25,463 nt of DNA from VBCK01 sp035511515 (GTDB taxonomy: Bacteria; Pseudomonadota; Gammaproteobacteria; Burkholderiales; Burkholderiaceae_F), in NCBI GenBank assembly GCA_035511515.1, contig DATKFG010000053.1:1-25463 (forward strand), in the 5' to 3' direction. How positions within the stretch are numbered: the stretch's first letter is position 1; every line of letters starts with the position of its first letter. A program made the translations under genes and the position numbers. Positions 7,410 through 13,914 of the stretch are shown in pieces. The notes below the pieces were generated by a model that saw only the letters and a program-made list of their open reading frames with translations, had not been told where the DNA came from and did no database searches.

Positions 7410-7596
7410 CCCTCACCCCCGCCCCTTTTCGGCCTTCGGCCGAAAAGGGCAGAGGAGGGGAACGAGGGGGCTGGGCTGGCCCCCTCGTGCTCCCCCAGCC
7501 AATGTAAGAGAGGCGCAGGCGAGGGGCGATCGGGCTATGCAAGGGCACGCCGTATCGCCCCTCGCCCGCGCAGCGGGAGAGGGGAGGGGGTGAGGG
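7410..7596. repeat. Intergenic palindromic element with nested inverted repeats
   Basis: The ends are an 11-bp perfect inverted repeat, CCCTCACCCCC at 7410-7420 and GGGGGTGAGGG at 7586-7596. Nested inside are a 12-bp perfect hairpin (7423-7449), a 10-bp inverted repeat GAGGGGCGAT (7521-7530) with ATCGCCCCTC (7554-7563), and a small stem CCCGC/GCGGG (7565-7577). This composition resembles the CCCTCACCCC...GGGTGAGGG-type palindromic intergenic repeats scattered through many high-GC proteobacterial genomes. It fills the whole spacer between gntR and the GFA gene, and its right end supplies the purine-rich stretch before the next start codon. No ORF or transposase is inside. Confidence 0.65.
7423..7449. 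terminator. Strong hairpin just downstream of gntR
   Basis: CCCTTTTCGGCC pairs perfectly with GGCCGAAAAGGG across a TTC loop, a 12-bp stem with a 3-nt loop, 21 nt after the gntR stop. It is not followed by a T-run on either strand, so it is either a weak or factor-assisted terminator or a 3'-end stabilising hairpin within the palindromic element. Confidence 0.45.
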
Positions 7597-7606
7597 TGGT
7601 GGTCGA

Positions 7607-8035
7607 ATGAGCGCGAAGGCGTTGCGCGCAACCGGCGGATGCCTGTGCGGCGCGGTTCGCTACGAGGTGCGCGGGCCGCTGCGGCCCGTCGTCGCCTGCC
7701 ACTGCACCCAATGCCGGCGGATGACCGGGCACTTCCTGGCAGCGACCGCGGCGCGCGAGGGCGACTTCACCATCACGCGCGAGGCCGGGCTCAAGTGGTA
7801 TCGCGCCTCGAAGGACGCGCGGCGCGGCTTTTGCGCCGACTGTGGCTCCACGCTGTTCTGGCATGGCACCGGCCGTGACTACGTCTCGATCGCAGCCGGC
7901 AGCATCGACGGCGCCACCGGCCTGAAGCTGGTGCAGCACATCCATACCGCGGACAAAGGCGACTACTACGAGCTCGACGACGGCGTGGCCGCGTCGGCCG
8001 AGGGCATGCTGCCGGTCCGCGAGGCGTGGGGCTAG
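7607..8035 (+). CDS. GFA-fold (glutathione-dependent formaldehyde-activating family) zinc protein
   Basis: A 142-residue protein of the Mss4-like/GFA family. The zinc ligands are all visible: GGCLCGAVRYEV (C12, C14), the CHCTQC segment (C31, C33, C36) and FCADCGSTLFW (C76, C79). It is likely cytoplasmic, as no signal peptide is present. The family was named after a protein proposed to speed glutathione-formaldehyde adduct formation, but most members have no proven activity, so the name is not evidence of formaldehyde handling. It is attractive here because trimethylamine and N-methylglutamate oxidation release formaldehyde. The ATG at 7607 follows a GGTGG-rich stretch from the palindromic element. 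The next gene starts 7 nt after its stop, suggesting a three-gene unit with the helical protein and the PhyH oxygenase. Confidence 0.85.
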   Translation: MSAKALRATGGCLCGAVRYEVRGPLRPVVACHCTQCRRMTGHFLAATAAREGDFTITREAGLKWYRASKDARRGFCADCGSTLFWHGTGRDYVSIAAGSIDGATGLKLVQHIHTADKGDYYELDDGVAASAEGMLPVREAWG

Positions 8036-8042
8036 CCCGGAC

Positions 8043-8552
8043 ATGAAACAGTCCGGGCAAGCCGCCCCGCACCTGGCCGCGCTGGACGAGTTCTACCAGG
8101 GAGAAATTCTGGGCGAGGCGATGTTCGACGCGATGCTCCAGTCGGCTCGCGACGAATCCGAGCGCTACAAGATCGGGTTGATGCTGCAGCTGGAGACCGA
8201 AACCAAGGCCCGCCTGCGGCCGATTCTGGCAGGGCAGGGCGTGTCGCTGCAGGAGGATCCGCAGATGCGCCCGCGTGGAGCTCAATTCGCGCGCGCGCTG
8301 GCGCAGGCGCGCTGGGAAGACAAGATGCGCGCGCTGGAGCAGTCGCTGAGCGAAACCTGGCTGCCGCGCTACCGTGCGCTCACGGCCACGCTGCCGGCGC
8401 CGCTGCGTGCGATCGGCGAGAGCATGATCGCGCACGAGCAGGCTCTGCTGGAGATGGCGCGGCGCGAGCTCGGCGGCGAATCGGAACGATCCGACCAGCC
8501 GGTGCGGGATCTGCTGGCGAACCCGCTGCCCCGTCCGCCGGTTGCGAGCTAG
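8043..8552 (+). CDS. Small helical protein of unknown function
   Basis: A 169-residue acidic, probably all-alpha protein with no signal peptide or membrane segment. I do not recognise its family. Predicted helices carry acidic residues in positions that recall ferritin-like four-helix proteins: YQGEILGEAMFDAML near the N-terminus, LMLQLETETKARL in the middle and MIAHEQALLEMARREL near the C-terminus. A full ExxH pair for a di-iron site is not evident, so a ferritin-like assignment is only a suggestion. It starts 7 nt after the GFA gene and its stop lies 10 nt before the ATG of the oxygenase gene, so the three are probably co-transcribed. A role linked to the oxygenase or to an unstable small-molecule substrate is possible but unproven. 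Confidence 0.7.
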   Translation: MKQSGQAAPHLAALDEFYQGEILGEAMFDAMLQSARDESERYKIGLMLQLETETKARLRPILAGQGVSLQEDPQMRPRGAQFARALAQARWEDKMRALEQSLSETWLPRYRALTATLPAPLRAIGESMIAHEQALLEMARRELGGESERSDQPVRDLLANPLPRPPVAS

Positions 8553-8562
8553 CGGGACTGCT

Positions 8563-9414
8563 ATGGTTTCGATCACACCCGCGCAGATCGAGCAATTCCG
8601 CCAGGACGGCTTTCTGATTCTGGAACGCTTCCTGAGCGCGGAAGAGGTGCAGCGGGCCCGGTCGCGCTTCGAGCCCTTGTTTCGCGGCGAATTCGAGACC
8701 GGGCTTTATCCGGACGAGTGGAACTGGAGCGAGGAACGCGATCCGCCCGATCGGACGCGGCAGATCTGCAATGGCTGGAAATCGGACCGGACCATTGCCG
8801 CCATCGTGCTGAAGGAAGAGATCGGCCGCCTTTGCGCGACGCTGGCGGGTTGGAGCGGCGCCCGGATCGGCCAGGACAACGTGCTTTGGAAGCCGCCCGG
8901 CGCCAAGTCGCTCGGTTTTCACCAGGACGACAGCTACTGCCACTGGGTCGTTCCGATGGGCTTCACGACCTGCTGGATGGCGCTGGACGACACCACCGCA
9001 GCGGGCGGCACGATCGAGTACGCGCGCGGCTCGCATCGCTGGGGCCTGTCTGCGAAGGTCCGGCAGTTCCACGCGCCCGATGATTACCGCGAGTCGCTCG
9101 AGCTTGCGGCGCGCTCGGCCGGTGCCAAGGTCGACCTGGTTGCCGTCGAGGTGCCGGCCGGCGGCTGCGCGATCCATGCCGGTGCCACCTGGCACGGCTC
9201 GGATGCCAACCGCACCACCCAGGCGCGCCGTTCGCTGGTGACGCATTGCCTGGCTTCCGGGGCGCGATTTCATCCGACCCAGGTCAGCTACATCTACAGC
9301 CGCTATCGCCGCGTCGGCGATGACACGATGGATGAAAGCTTCTTTCCGATCTTGTGGACGCAGTCGGGCTATCGCACGGCCTGGCTCGAGGCGTACAGGT
9401 CTGCAGGCCGTTGA
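8563..9414 (+). CDS. Phytanoyl-CoA dioxygenase (PhyH) family Fe(II)/2-oxoglutarate oxygenase
   Basis: A 283-residue non-heme iron oxygenase. The metal triad is visible as H120 and D122 in FHQDDSYCHW and H211 in ATWHGSDAN. The arginines at 222-223 sit where the 2-oxoglutarate carboxylate is usually bound. The N-terminal segment ITPAQIEQFRQDGFLILERFLS is typical of PhyH-family proteins, as is RGSHRWG. Such enzymes hydroxylate small molecules using 2-oxoglutarate and O2; the substrate here is unknown. The ATG at 8563 is preferred over the TTG at 8542, which would overlap the previous gene. It ends 12 nt from the convergent response-regulator gene. Because some 2-oxoglutarate oxygenases act on N-methylated or quaternary amines, a methylamine-related substrate is conceivable, but nothing in the sequence proves it. 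Confidence 0.88.
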   Translation: MVSITPAQIEQFRQDGFLILERFLSAEEVQRARSRFEPLFRGEFETGLYPDEWNWSEERDPPDRTRQICNGWKSDRTIAAIVLKEEIGRLCATLAGWSGARIGQDNVLWKPPGAKSLGFHQDDSYCHWVVPMGFTTCWMALDDTTAAGGTIEYARGSHRWGLSAKVRQFHAPDDYRESLELAARSAGAKVDLVAVEVPAGGCAIHAGATWHGSDANRTTQARRSLVTHCLASGARFHPTQVSYIYSRYRRVGDDTMDESFFPILWTQSGYRTAWLEAYRSAGR

Positions 9415-9426
9415 AGCGCGTGTTGC

Positions 9427-10080
9427 TTACTGCAGGTTATCGCCGCCGGATCGGGATGCGCCGCGATTCAGGGCCCACACCGCCGCTTCCAGGCGGCTCT
9501 TCAGGTTCAACTTGCGCAGCAGGTTCTTGATATGCACCTTGACGGTCGCGTCCGAAATTCCGAGCTGGCGCGCGATCTCCTTGTTGTTGTGGCCCAGCGC
9601 CAGGCTGCCCAGGATCTGGTTTTCCCGCTCGGTGAGCTCGGCCTCCTCCTGGGCCGCAGGCGCCACCGAGGCCCGGGTCAGTACGGCCGCGATCCGGCTT
9701 TCCAGCACGACGCTGCCGCGCACTGCCAGCTTGAGCCTGGAGCACAGATCCTCGGGCTCCAGATCCTTCAGCAGATACCCATCGGCGCCGGCCTGCATCG
9801 CCTGCAGCACGTCGCGCTCGTCGTCGGAAACCGTCAGCATGATGCAGCAGGTGCGCGGGCTCGCCTTCTTGATGCCTTGCAAGGTCGCGATGCCCGACAG
9901 GCCCTTCATGTTCAAATCGATCAGCGCGATGTCGGGCTCGACCTCGGTGGCGAGCTCGATGCCGCGTGCGCCGTCGCAGGCCTCCCCGACGAACTCCAGG
10001 TCCGGATCCGACTGGATCAATTGAGCAACGCCGCGCCGGAACAGCGCGTGGTCGTCGATCAGAAGTACGCGAGTGGACAT
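9427..10080 (-). CDS. NarL/FixJ-type response regulator
   Basis: A 217-residue two-domain regulator. The receiver domain covers ~1-120 with acidic pair D9-D10, phosphoacceptor D55 in ALIDLNMKGLSG, a conserved Thr in MLTVSDD and the Lys in GYLLKDLEPEDL. After a short linker the LuxR-type helix-turn-helix spans ~148-208 (LTERENQILGSLALGHNNKEIARQLG, then DATVKVHIKNLLRKL). It follows the kinase gene by 4 nt, with TGAGGA at the kinase stop acting as the ribosome site, so the two are translationally linked. The closeness to NarL-type sequences is a family statement and does not imply nitrate control. Its likely targets are neighbouring transcription units, possibly the trimethylamine operon. Confidence 0.93.
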   Translation of the reverse strand: MSTRVLLIDDHALFRRGVAQLIQSDPDLEFVGEACDGARGIELATEVEPDIALIDLNMKGLSGIATLQGIKKASPRTCCIMLTVSDDERDVLQAMQAGADGYLLKDLEPEDLCSRLKLAVRGSVVLESRIAAVLTRASVAPAAQEEAELTERENQILGSLALGHNNKEIARQLGISDATVKVHIKNLLRKLNLKSRLEAAVWALNRGASRSGGDNLQ

Positions 10081-10084
10081 GTCC

Positions 10085-11713
10085 TCAGCCGTCGCCTCGA
10101 GTCGCCGGCTCCGGCGCGATCCGGTCGGGGGCGAACGAGACCGAAACGCGCGTCCCGCCGCCTTGTCTGGGCTCCAGGACGAGCTCGCCTCCGAGTGAGC
10201 TGGCCCGCTCGCGCATGATACTCAATCCATAGTGCTTATCATCGGATTGCAATGCCGACAGGCCCCGGCCGTCGTCCTCGATCACGACGCGGACGCGGTG
10301 GTCCTGGCCGTAACTGAGCGCGACATGGACCGTCCGGGCGTCGGCATGCCGGACCGTGTTGGTGATCGCCTCGCGCACGATCTGCAGCACGTGGAACTGC
10401 TCGTTGATCCCGAGGCGGCAGCCCGCGAGCTGGTTGTCCAGCGATACGGCCAGGCCGTTGCGGTGAGAGAACTCGGTCGCGATGTCCTGCAGCGCGGTGG
10501 CGATTCCGCCGCGGCCGACCTGCGTGCGGAAGGCGGTGATCAGCTCTCTGACCTCGCGATACGCGCTGTTCAATCCGTCCCGCAGCTCCCTGGCCATTGT
10601 GACGGTGCCCGCGGGCGGGGCGCCGGCATCCAGACTCTGCTGCAGCCGCGCCACCTGGATCTTCATGTACGCCAGCGACTGGGCCAGCGAATCGTGCAGC
10701 TCGCGGGCGATCGCGTTGCGCTCTTCGAGCAGGGCGGCCCGCTGCGCTTCGCGACTGAGCGTCGCGGTCGACAGGGCCACCCCCAGCAGGCGTGCGAAGC
10801 TTTCGCCGAACTGCACCCGCGTATCGTCCATCGCGGCCGCCGCGTCCAGTTCGGCCGCCAGCATGCCGACGGCCAGATCGCCCTTGCGAATCGGGATCAG
10901 CAGGCTGCGCGTGGTGCTGCGGTCGCGCGCGGGCAGAAGACGGGCCGTGACATCGGCGCCGACCGGCTCGGCCGTCGTTTCCTGCAGGATATCCGGCGCT
11001 GCGCGCGTGGACAGGATTTCAGGCGCCCCCAGGGCCGCGCGCACCGGCTGCGTCAACCGCAGTCCGACCGTTCGCGCTTCCAGCGTCTGCTCCAGGATCC
11101 CCAGCGCGCTCAGGACGTGCAGTTCGGAAATGTCGCTCTCCCCGAGCAGTTTCGCGGTCCGGCTCAGGTTTTCCAGCGCCACGGTCTTCGCGTTGAGCAG
11201 CTCGCTGCTGGCGTGCCGCAGCCAGCGGCCCTCGGCTTCGAACCCGGCCTGTCGGCCGGCCAGATCGCGCAGGCTGGCCACCAGGCGCTCGACCTCGTCG
11301 CCGCTGCGCTCGCCGATCAGCGGCGCCAGCCGCGCCAGCGCGTCGTCGGCGCGGCGAATCAGCGCGTCGCGCGCGCCCGCCACCAGCAGCAACGCACCGG
11401 CGACCGCCAGCACCAGGCAGCCGCCCTGCAGCAGCAGCATGACCGGCTGGTGCTCGCGCCAGGTCTTCAGCAGCGCCCGCGCGGTCGCACAGACGTGGTC
11501 GGGAGCCTGCCCCTGCAGCGCGCACGCCTGCTCGATCGCGGCCAGGTCGTCGGCGAAGAAATTCTGCAGCACCAGCGTGCCCCAGAACATCAGCGCACAG
11601 GCCAGCGCCATGCCGACCGCGACGGCGAGCAGCCGGGCAAAAAGCGGGTAACGTTTCAGACGCTGCGGCCCGGACACGGAAACTCCCGATGACGCTGTAC
11701 CTGATTTCAGCAT
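10085..11713 (-). CDS. NarX-type sensor histidine kinase with short periplasmic loop
   Basis: A 542-residue membrane kinase. Transmembrane segments lie at about 27-50 and 91-113. Between them is a loop of only ~40 residues carrying two cysteines (C64, C75). A HAMP-like/linker helix and GAF-like region (~120-320) follow. The HisKA_3 dimerisation helix has phosphoacceptor H340 in ARELHDSLAQSLAYMKIQVARL, very like NarX. The HATPase domain shows REAITNTVRHADA (N box), DDGRGL and HYGLSIMRERASSLGGEL. NarX/NarQ proteins bind nitrate through a ~115-residue periplasmic domain with a P-box, and neither is present here, so the signal differs. The assigned ATG at 11713 lies 25 bp inside the divergent PAS gene. 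A later start is possible but would cut into the region before the first membrane helix only slightly. Confidence 0.9.
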   Translation of the reverse strand: MLKSGTASSGVSVSGPQRLKRYPLFARLLAVAVGMALACALMFWGTLVLQNFFADDLAAIEQACALQGQAPDHVCATARALLKTWREHQPVMLLLQGGCLVLAVAGALLLVAGARDALIRRADDALARLAPLIGERSGDEVERLVASLRDLAGRQAGFEAEGRWLRHASSELLNAKTVALENLSRTAKLLGESDISELHVLSALGILEQTLEARTVGLRLTQPVRAALGAPEILSTRAAPDILQETTAEPVGADVTARLLPARDRSTTRSLLIPIRKGDLAVGMLAAELDAAAAMDDTRVQFGESFARLLGVALSTATLSREAQRAALLEERNAIARELHDSLAQSLAYMKIQVARLQQSLDAGAPPAGTVTMARELRDGLNSAYREVRELITAFRTQVGRGGIATALQDIATEFSHRNGLAVSLDNQLAGCRLGINEQFHVLQIVREAITNTVRHADARTVHVALSYGQDHRVRVVIEDDGRGLSALQSDDKHYGLSIMRERASSLGGELVLEPRQGGGTRVSVSFAPDRIAPEPATRGDG

Positions 11714-13551
11714 GGGCGCTGGTCTTGCTCTATTCCGCGGTCATTGGGGCGTGGACCGGCGGCCTGGCGGCACCGGCGTTCGGCGCAGGCGCGCTGGTGC
11801 TGGGCGCCATTGTCCTTCAGGCGGCCAACCTCGGCGGGACCCGGCGCGGGTCCCGGGGCGCGGGCGCGGCCGATGCGGACGCCACGGCCATCGGGTTGTG
11901 CGAGGCCGTGTCGGCGCCTGCCGCGGTGGTCACGGCGGGCGTGGTTCAGGACGCCAATCGGGCTTTCCTGGCGCTGCTGGACTTTGGAGGACGCCGGGAC
12001 GAGGTGATCGGTCTGCCGATATTCAACCTGACCCATCCGCTCGACCAGGCGCGGCTCGCCGCCATGCTGGCCGCGGCAGCGGCTCCGGAACCGGCGGGCG
12101 CGCCGGCGCTGCTGCGGATGGTCAAGGCCGACGGCAGCTCCGTCAAGGTGCACGGCTGCGCCTCCTCGGTGGGCGGGGCACCGGGCGCCTCGCTGCTTCA
12201 GCTGGGGCTGGAAGGATCGCCGCTCGTGCCGGCAACCGGTGTCGACATCTCCAGCGTCGTGCTCCAGCAGCTCGATGTGGTCGTTGTCTCGGTCGATTCG
12301 CGCGGCCAGATGACGTACGCCAATCGGGCCTGGGAGCGCCTGGCCGGCGATCCGAAGATCGACGTGCGCGGGCGCGCATTCCGCGCCTACCTGCACCCGG
12401 AGGATCGCGCTGGCGTCGAATCGGATTTCGCGCGGCTGATCAACGGCGGGCGCGATCAGCTGGCGCGGCAGGCGCGCCTGGTTTCGGCCGATGGCAACGT
12501 GCACTGGATGGACCTGCGAGCCCATCCGTGTGTTCTGGGCGACGGCGAGGTGATCGGCGTGCTCGCCACGCTGCAGGAAATCGCGCCGCGCAGGAAAGCC
12601 GACGAGTCCACGACGGGCGCGCGCCCGCTTCCGACGACGTTGCTGGCGAACTTCCCGGGCATGGTGTATCGGGCCCGCAACGACGCCGACTGGACGATGG
12701 ATTTCGTCAGTGACGGAAGCCTGGAGCTGACCGGCTTCGAGCCGTTCGAGCTGGAGAAGAACGCCCGCACCTCTTACGCACAGCTGATCCATCCTGACGA
12801 CCGCGACTTCGTCCGGCAACAGGTCGATTCGAACCTGGCGCTGCACAAGCCGTTCCGAATGACGTATCGAATCGTCGATGCGCAAGGCAAAGAATGCTGG
12901 GTGTGGGAGCAGGGCTGCGGGGTTTTTTCCTCCACCGGGGAGGTGCTCGCACTGGAGGGCTTCATCACCGACGTACGGATGCGAGCCGGCGCGGACCAGC
13001 AGGCGCTGCGGCGCCTGGGCATCCGGCCGGGCAGCGAGCCGGCCGACGAGCCGCATCTGCGCCAGGCCCTGTCGTACGTTCTGCATCATTCCGCCGCTGC
13101 CCGCTATCCCTGCGCCCTGTTCTGGATCGACATCGACGACTACGCGCGGGCGCGCGAGCAACTGGGCACGCGCAGCGCCGATCAGGCGATCGCGCTGCTG
13201 GCCGACCGGATCGACGGCATTCAGGCCCCCGGCACGACCGTGGCCTGGCTCGGCAGTGGGCAATTTGCCGTGCTGATGACCGATTTTCGCCTCGGTGGCG
13301 CCCAGCGGGCGGTACCCGAGGACAAGGAGATCATGCCGGCCTGTTCGAGCATTGCCGGCCTGCTGGCCCGCGCGGTCGCCTCGCCGCTGTCCCTGGACGG
13401 CGCGCAATGGTCACCGACCGCCAGTATCGGGGTCGCGATCAGCAACGCGCGCTACGAATCGGCCGACATGATGATGGCGGCCGCGCGCAAGGCGGCGCTG
13501 GAAGCGCGCCAGCGGCTCGGCTCCGGGCACTGCGAATTCGCCGACGAGTGA
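11689..13551 (+). CDS. Membrane-anchored triple-PAS protein with degenerate GGDEF domain
   Basis: A 620-residue signalling protein. Two hydrophobic segments (about 4-21 and 26-46) anchor it. Three PAS domains follow: ~65-165, ~183-300 (VVSVDSRGQMTYANRAWERLAG, YLHPEDRAGVE) and ~310-435 (MDFVSDGSLELTGF, LIHPDDRDFV, with a PAC-like tail EGFITDVRMR). The C-terminal ~440-615 region has GGDEF-domain features (LFWIDIDDYARAREQLG, TASIGVAISN, MMMAARKAALEAR). The signature loop, however, reads GSGQF in place of GG(D/E)EF, so cyclic-di-GMP synthesis is unlikely. It may bind nucleotide or act as a partner-binding module. No EAL domain follows. It faces away from the kinase gene and ends 363 bp upstream of the trimethylamine dehydrogenase, making it a candidate sensor for that system. 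Confidence 0.88.
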   Translation: MTLYLISAWALVLLYSAVIGAWTGGLAAPAFGAGALVLGAIVLQAANLGGTRRGSRGAGAADADATAIGLCEAVSAPAAVVTAGVVQDANRAFLALLDFGGRRDEVIGLPIFNLTHPLDQARLAAMLAAAAAPEPAGAPALLRMVKADGSSVKVHGCASSVGGAPGASLLQLGLEGSPLVPATGVDISSVVLQQLDVVVVSVDSRGQMTYANRAWERLAGDPKIDVRGRAFRAYLHPEDRAGVESDFARLINGGRDQLARQARLVSADGNVHWMDLRAHPCVLGDGEVIGVLATLQEIAPRRKADESTTGARPLPTTLLANFPGMVYRARNDADWTMDFVSDGSLELTGFEPFELEKNARTSYAQLIHPDDRDFVRQQVDSNLALHKPFRMTYRIVDAQGKECWVWEQGCGVFSSTGEVLALEGFITDVRMRAGADQQALRRLGIRPGSEPADEPHLRQALSYVLHHSAAARYPCALFWIDIDDYARAREQLGTRSADQAIALLADRIDGIQAPGTTVAWLGSGQFAVLMTDFRLGGAQRAVPEDKEIMPACSSIAGLLARAVASPLSLDGAQWSPTASIGVAISNARYESADMMMAAARKAALEARQRLGSGHCEFADE

Positions 13552-13749
13552 ACCGCCCGCGCGCCGCCGCTCGCGGGGCGCGGCCATCGCCCAGGTGCGC
13601 CCGATAGCCCGTTTGTTCATGGTATCGGCCCTCGCTTCGGGGTGCAGCGTCGCGCCGCCTCGTCCCCTATTCGTGTCGTGCCCTCGATTCTGTGTCGCAC
13701 CCCGGAACCGGAACAATTCTCACAATGAATTAACGCGAAGGAGGTAACG

Positions 13750-13815
13750 ATGCGCCGCACCAAAAACGCGCCGGGCGCCGTGCGCCGCCACACGCCGCTA
13801 ACACTTTGGGGGTAA
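13750..13815 (+). CDS. Possible 21-residue leader peptide
   Basis: An ATG at 13750 opens 21 codons ending in TAA at 13813-13815. The match to the anti-Shine-Dalgarno (AAGGAGGT, 13739-13746) is the best seen anywhere in the window, but its spacing to the ATG is tight (about 3 nt). The peptide is strongly basic at its start (MRRTKNAPGAVRR) and ends PLTLWG. It lies 99 nt upstream of the trimethylamine dehydrogenase start. It may be a regulatory leader peptide or small protein, or the ribosome site may be fortuitous. No family is recognised. Confidence 0.4.
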   Translation: MRRTKNAPGAVRRHTPLTLWG

Positions 13816-13821
13816 TCAATC

Positions 13822-13857
13822 ATGAGCATTGTTCCATCCGAGAACGCGTCTCGATAA
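13822..13857 (+). CDS. Possible 11-residue ORF following the leader peptide
   Basis: The ATG at 13822 encodes MSIVPSENASR and stops at TAA 13855-13857. A GGGGG run (13808-13812) overlapping the previous ORF's stop region sits 9 nt upstream. The 6-nt gap to the preceding tiny ORF would allow translational coupling. It ends 57 nt before the trimethylamine dehydrogenase start. It is too short to judge by sequence alone and may be non-coding. Confidence 0.25.
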   Translation: MSIVPSENASR

Positions 13858-13914
13858 TGGCCTCAAACGAAGAATAGGAAGACAGGCTTCGACCATCGAC
13901 GAGGGCGATTCGAC

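Larger units (their letters stand above)
13552..13914. promoter_or_regulatory. Leader/promoter region upstream of trimethylamine dehydrogenase
   Basis: A 363-bp spacer without a normal-sized gene. It holds a stretch with lower GC around 13705-13740, two tiny ORFs with Shine-Dalgarno-like sequences (13750-13815 and 13822-13857), and two near-repeats, GTGTCGTGCCC (13673-13683) and GTGTCGCACCC (13692-13702), 19 bp apart. No clear sigma-70 -35/-10 pair or sigma-54 GG/GC pair was found. The last 57 bp before the dehydrogenase contain its ribosome site GAGGG at 13901-13905. Confidence 0.5.

Noticed and set aside
7607..8035. Naming the GFA protein a formaldehyde-activating enzyme
   Set aside because: Family membership alone does not show this activity; only the zinc-binding fold can be supported.
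10085..11713. Calling the two-component pair a nitrate sensor NarX/NarL
   Set aside because: The periplasmic region is far too short and has no P-box; only the cytoplasmic kinase core is NarX-like.
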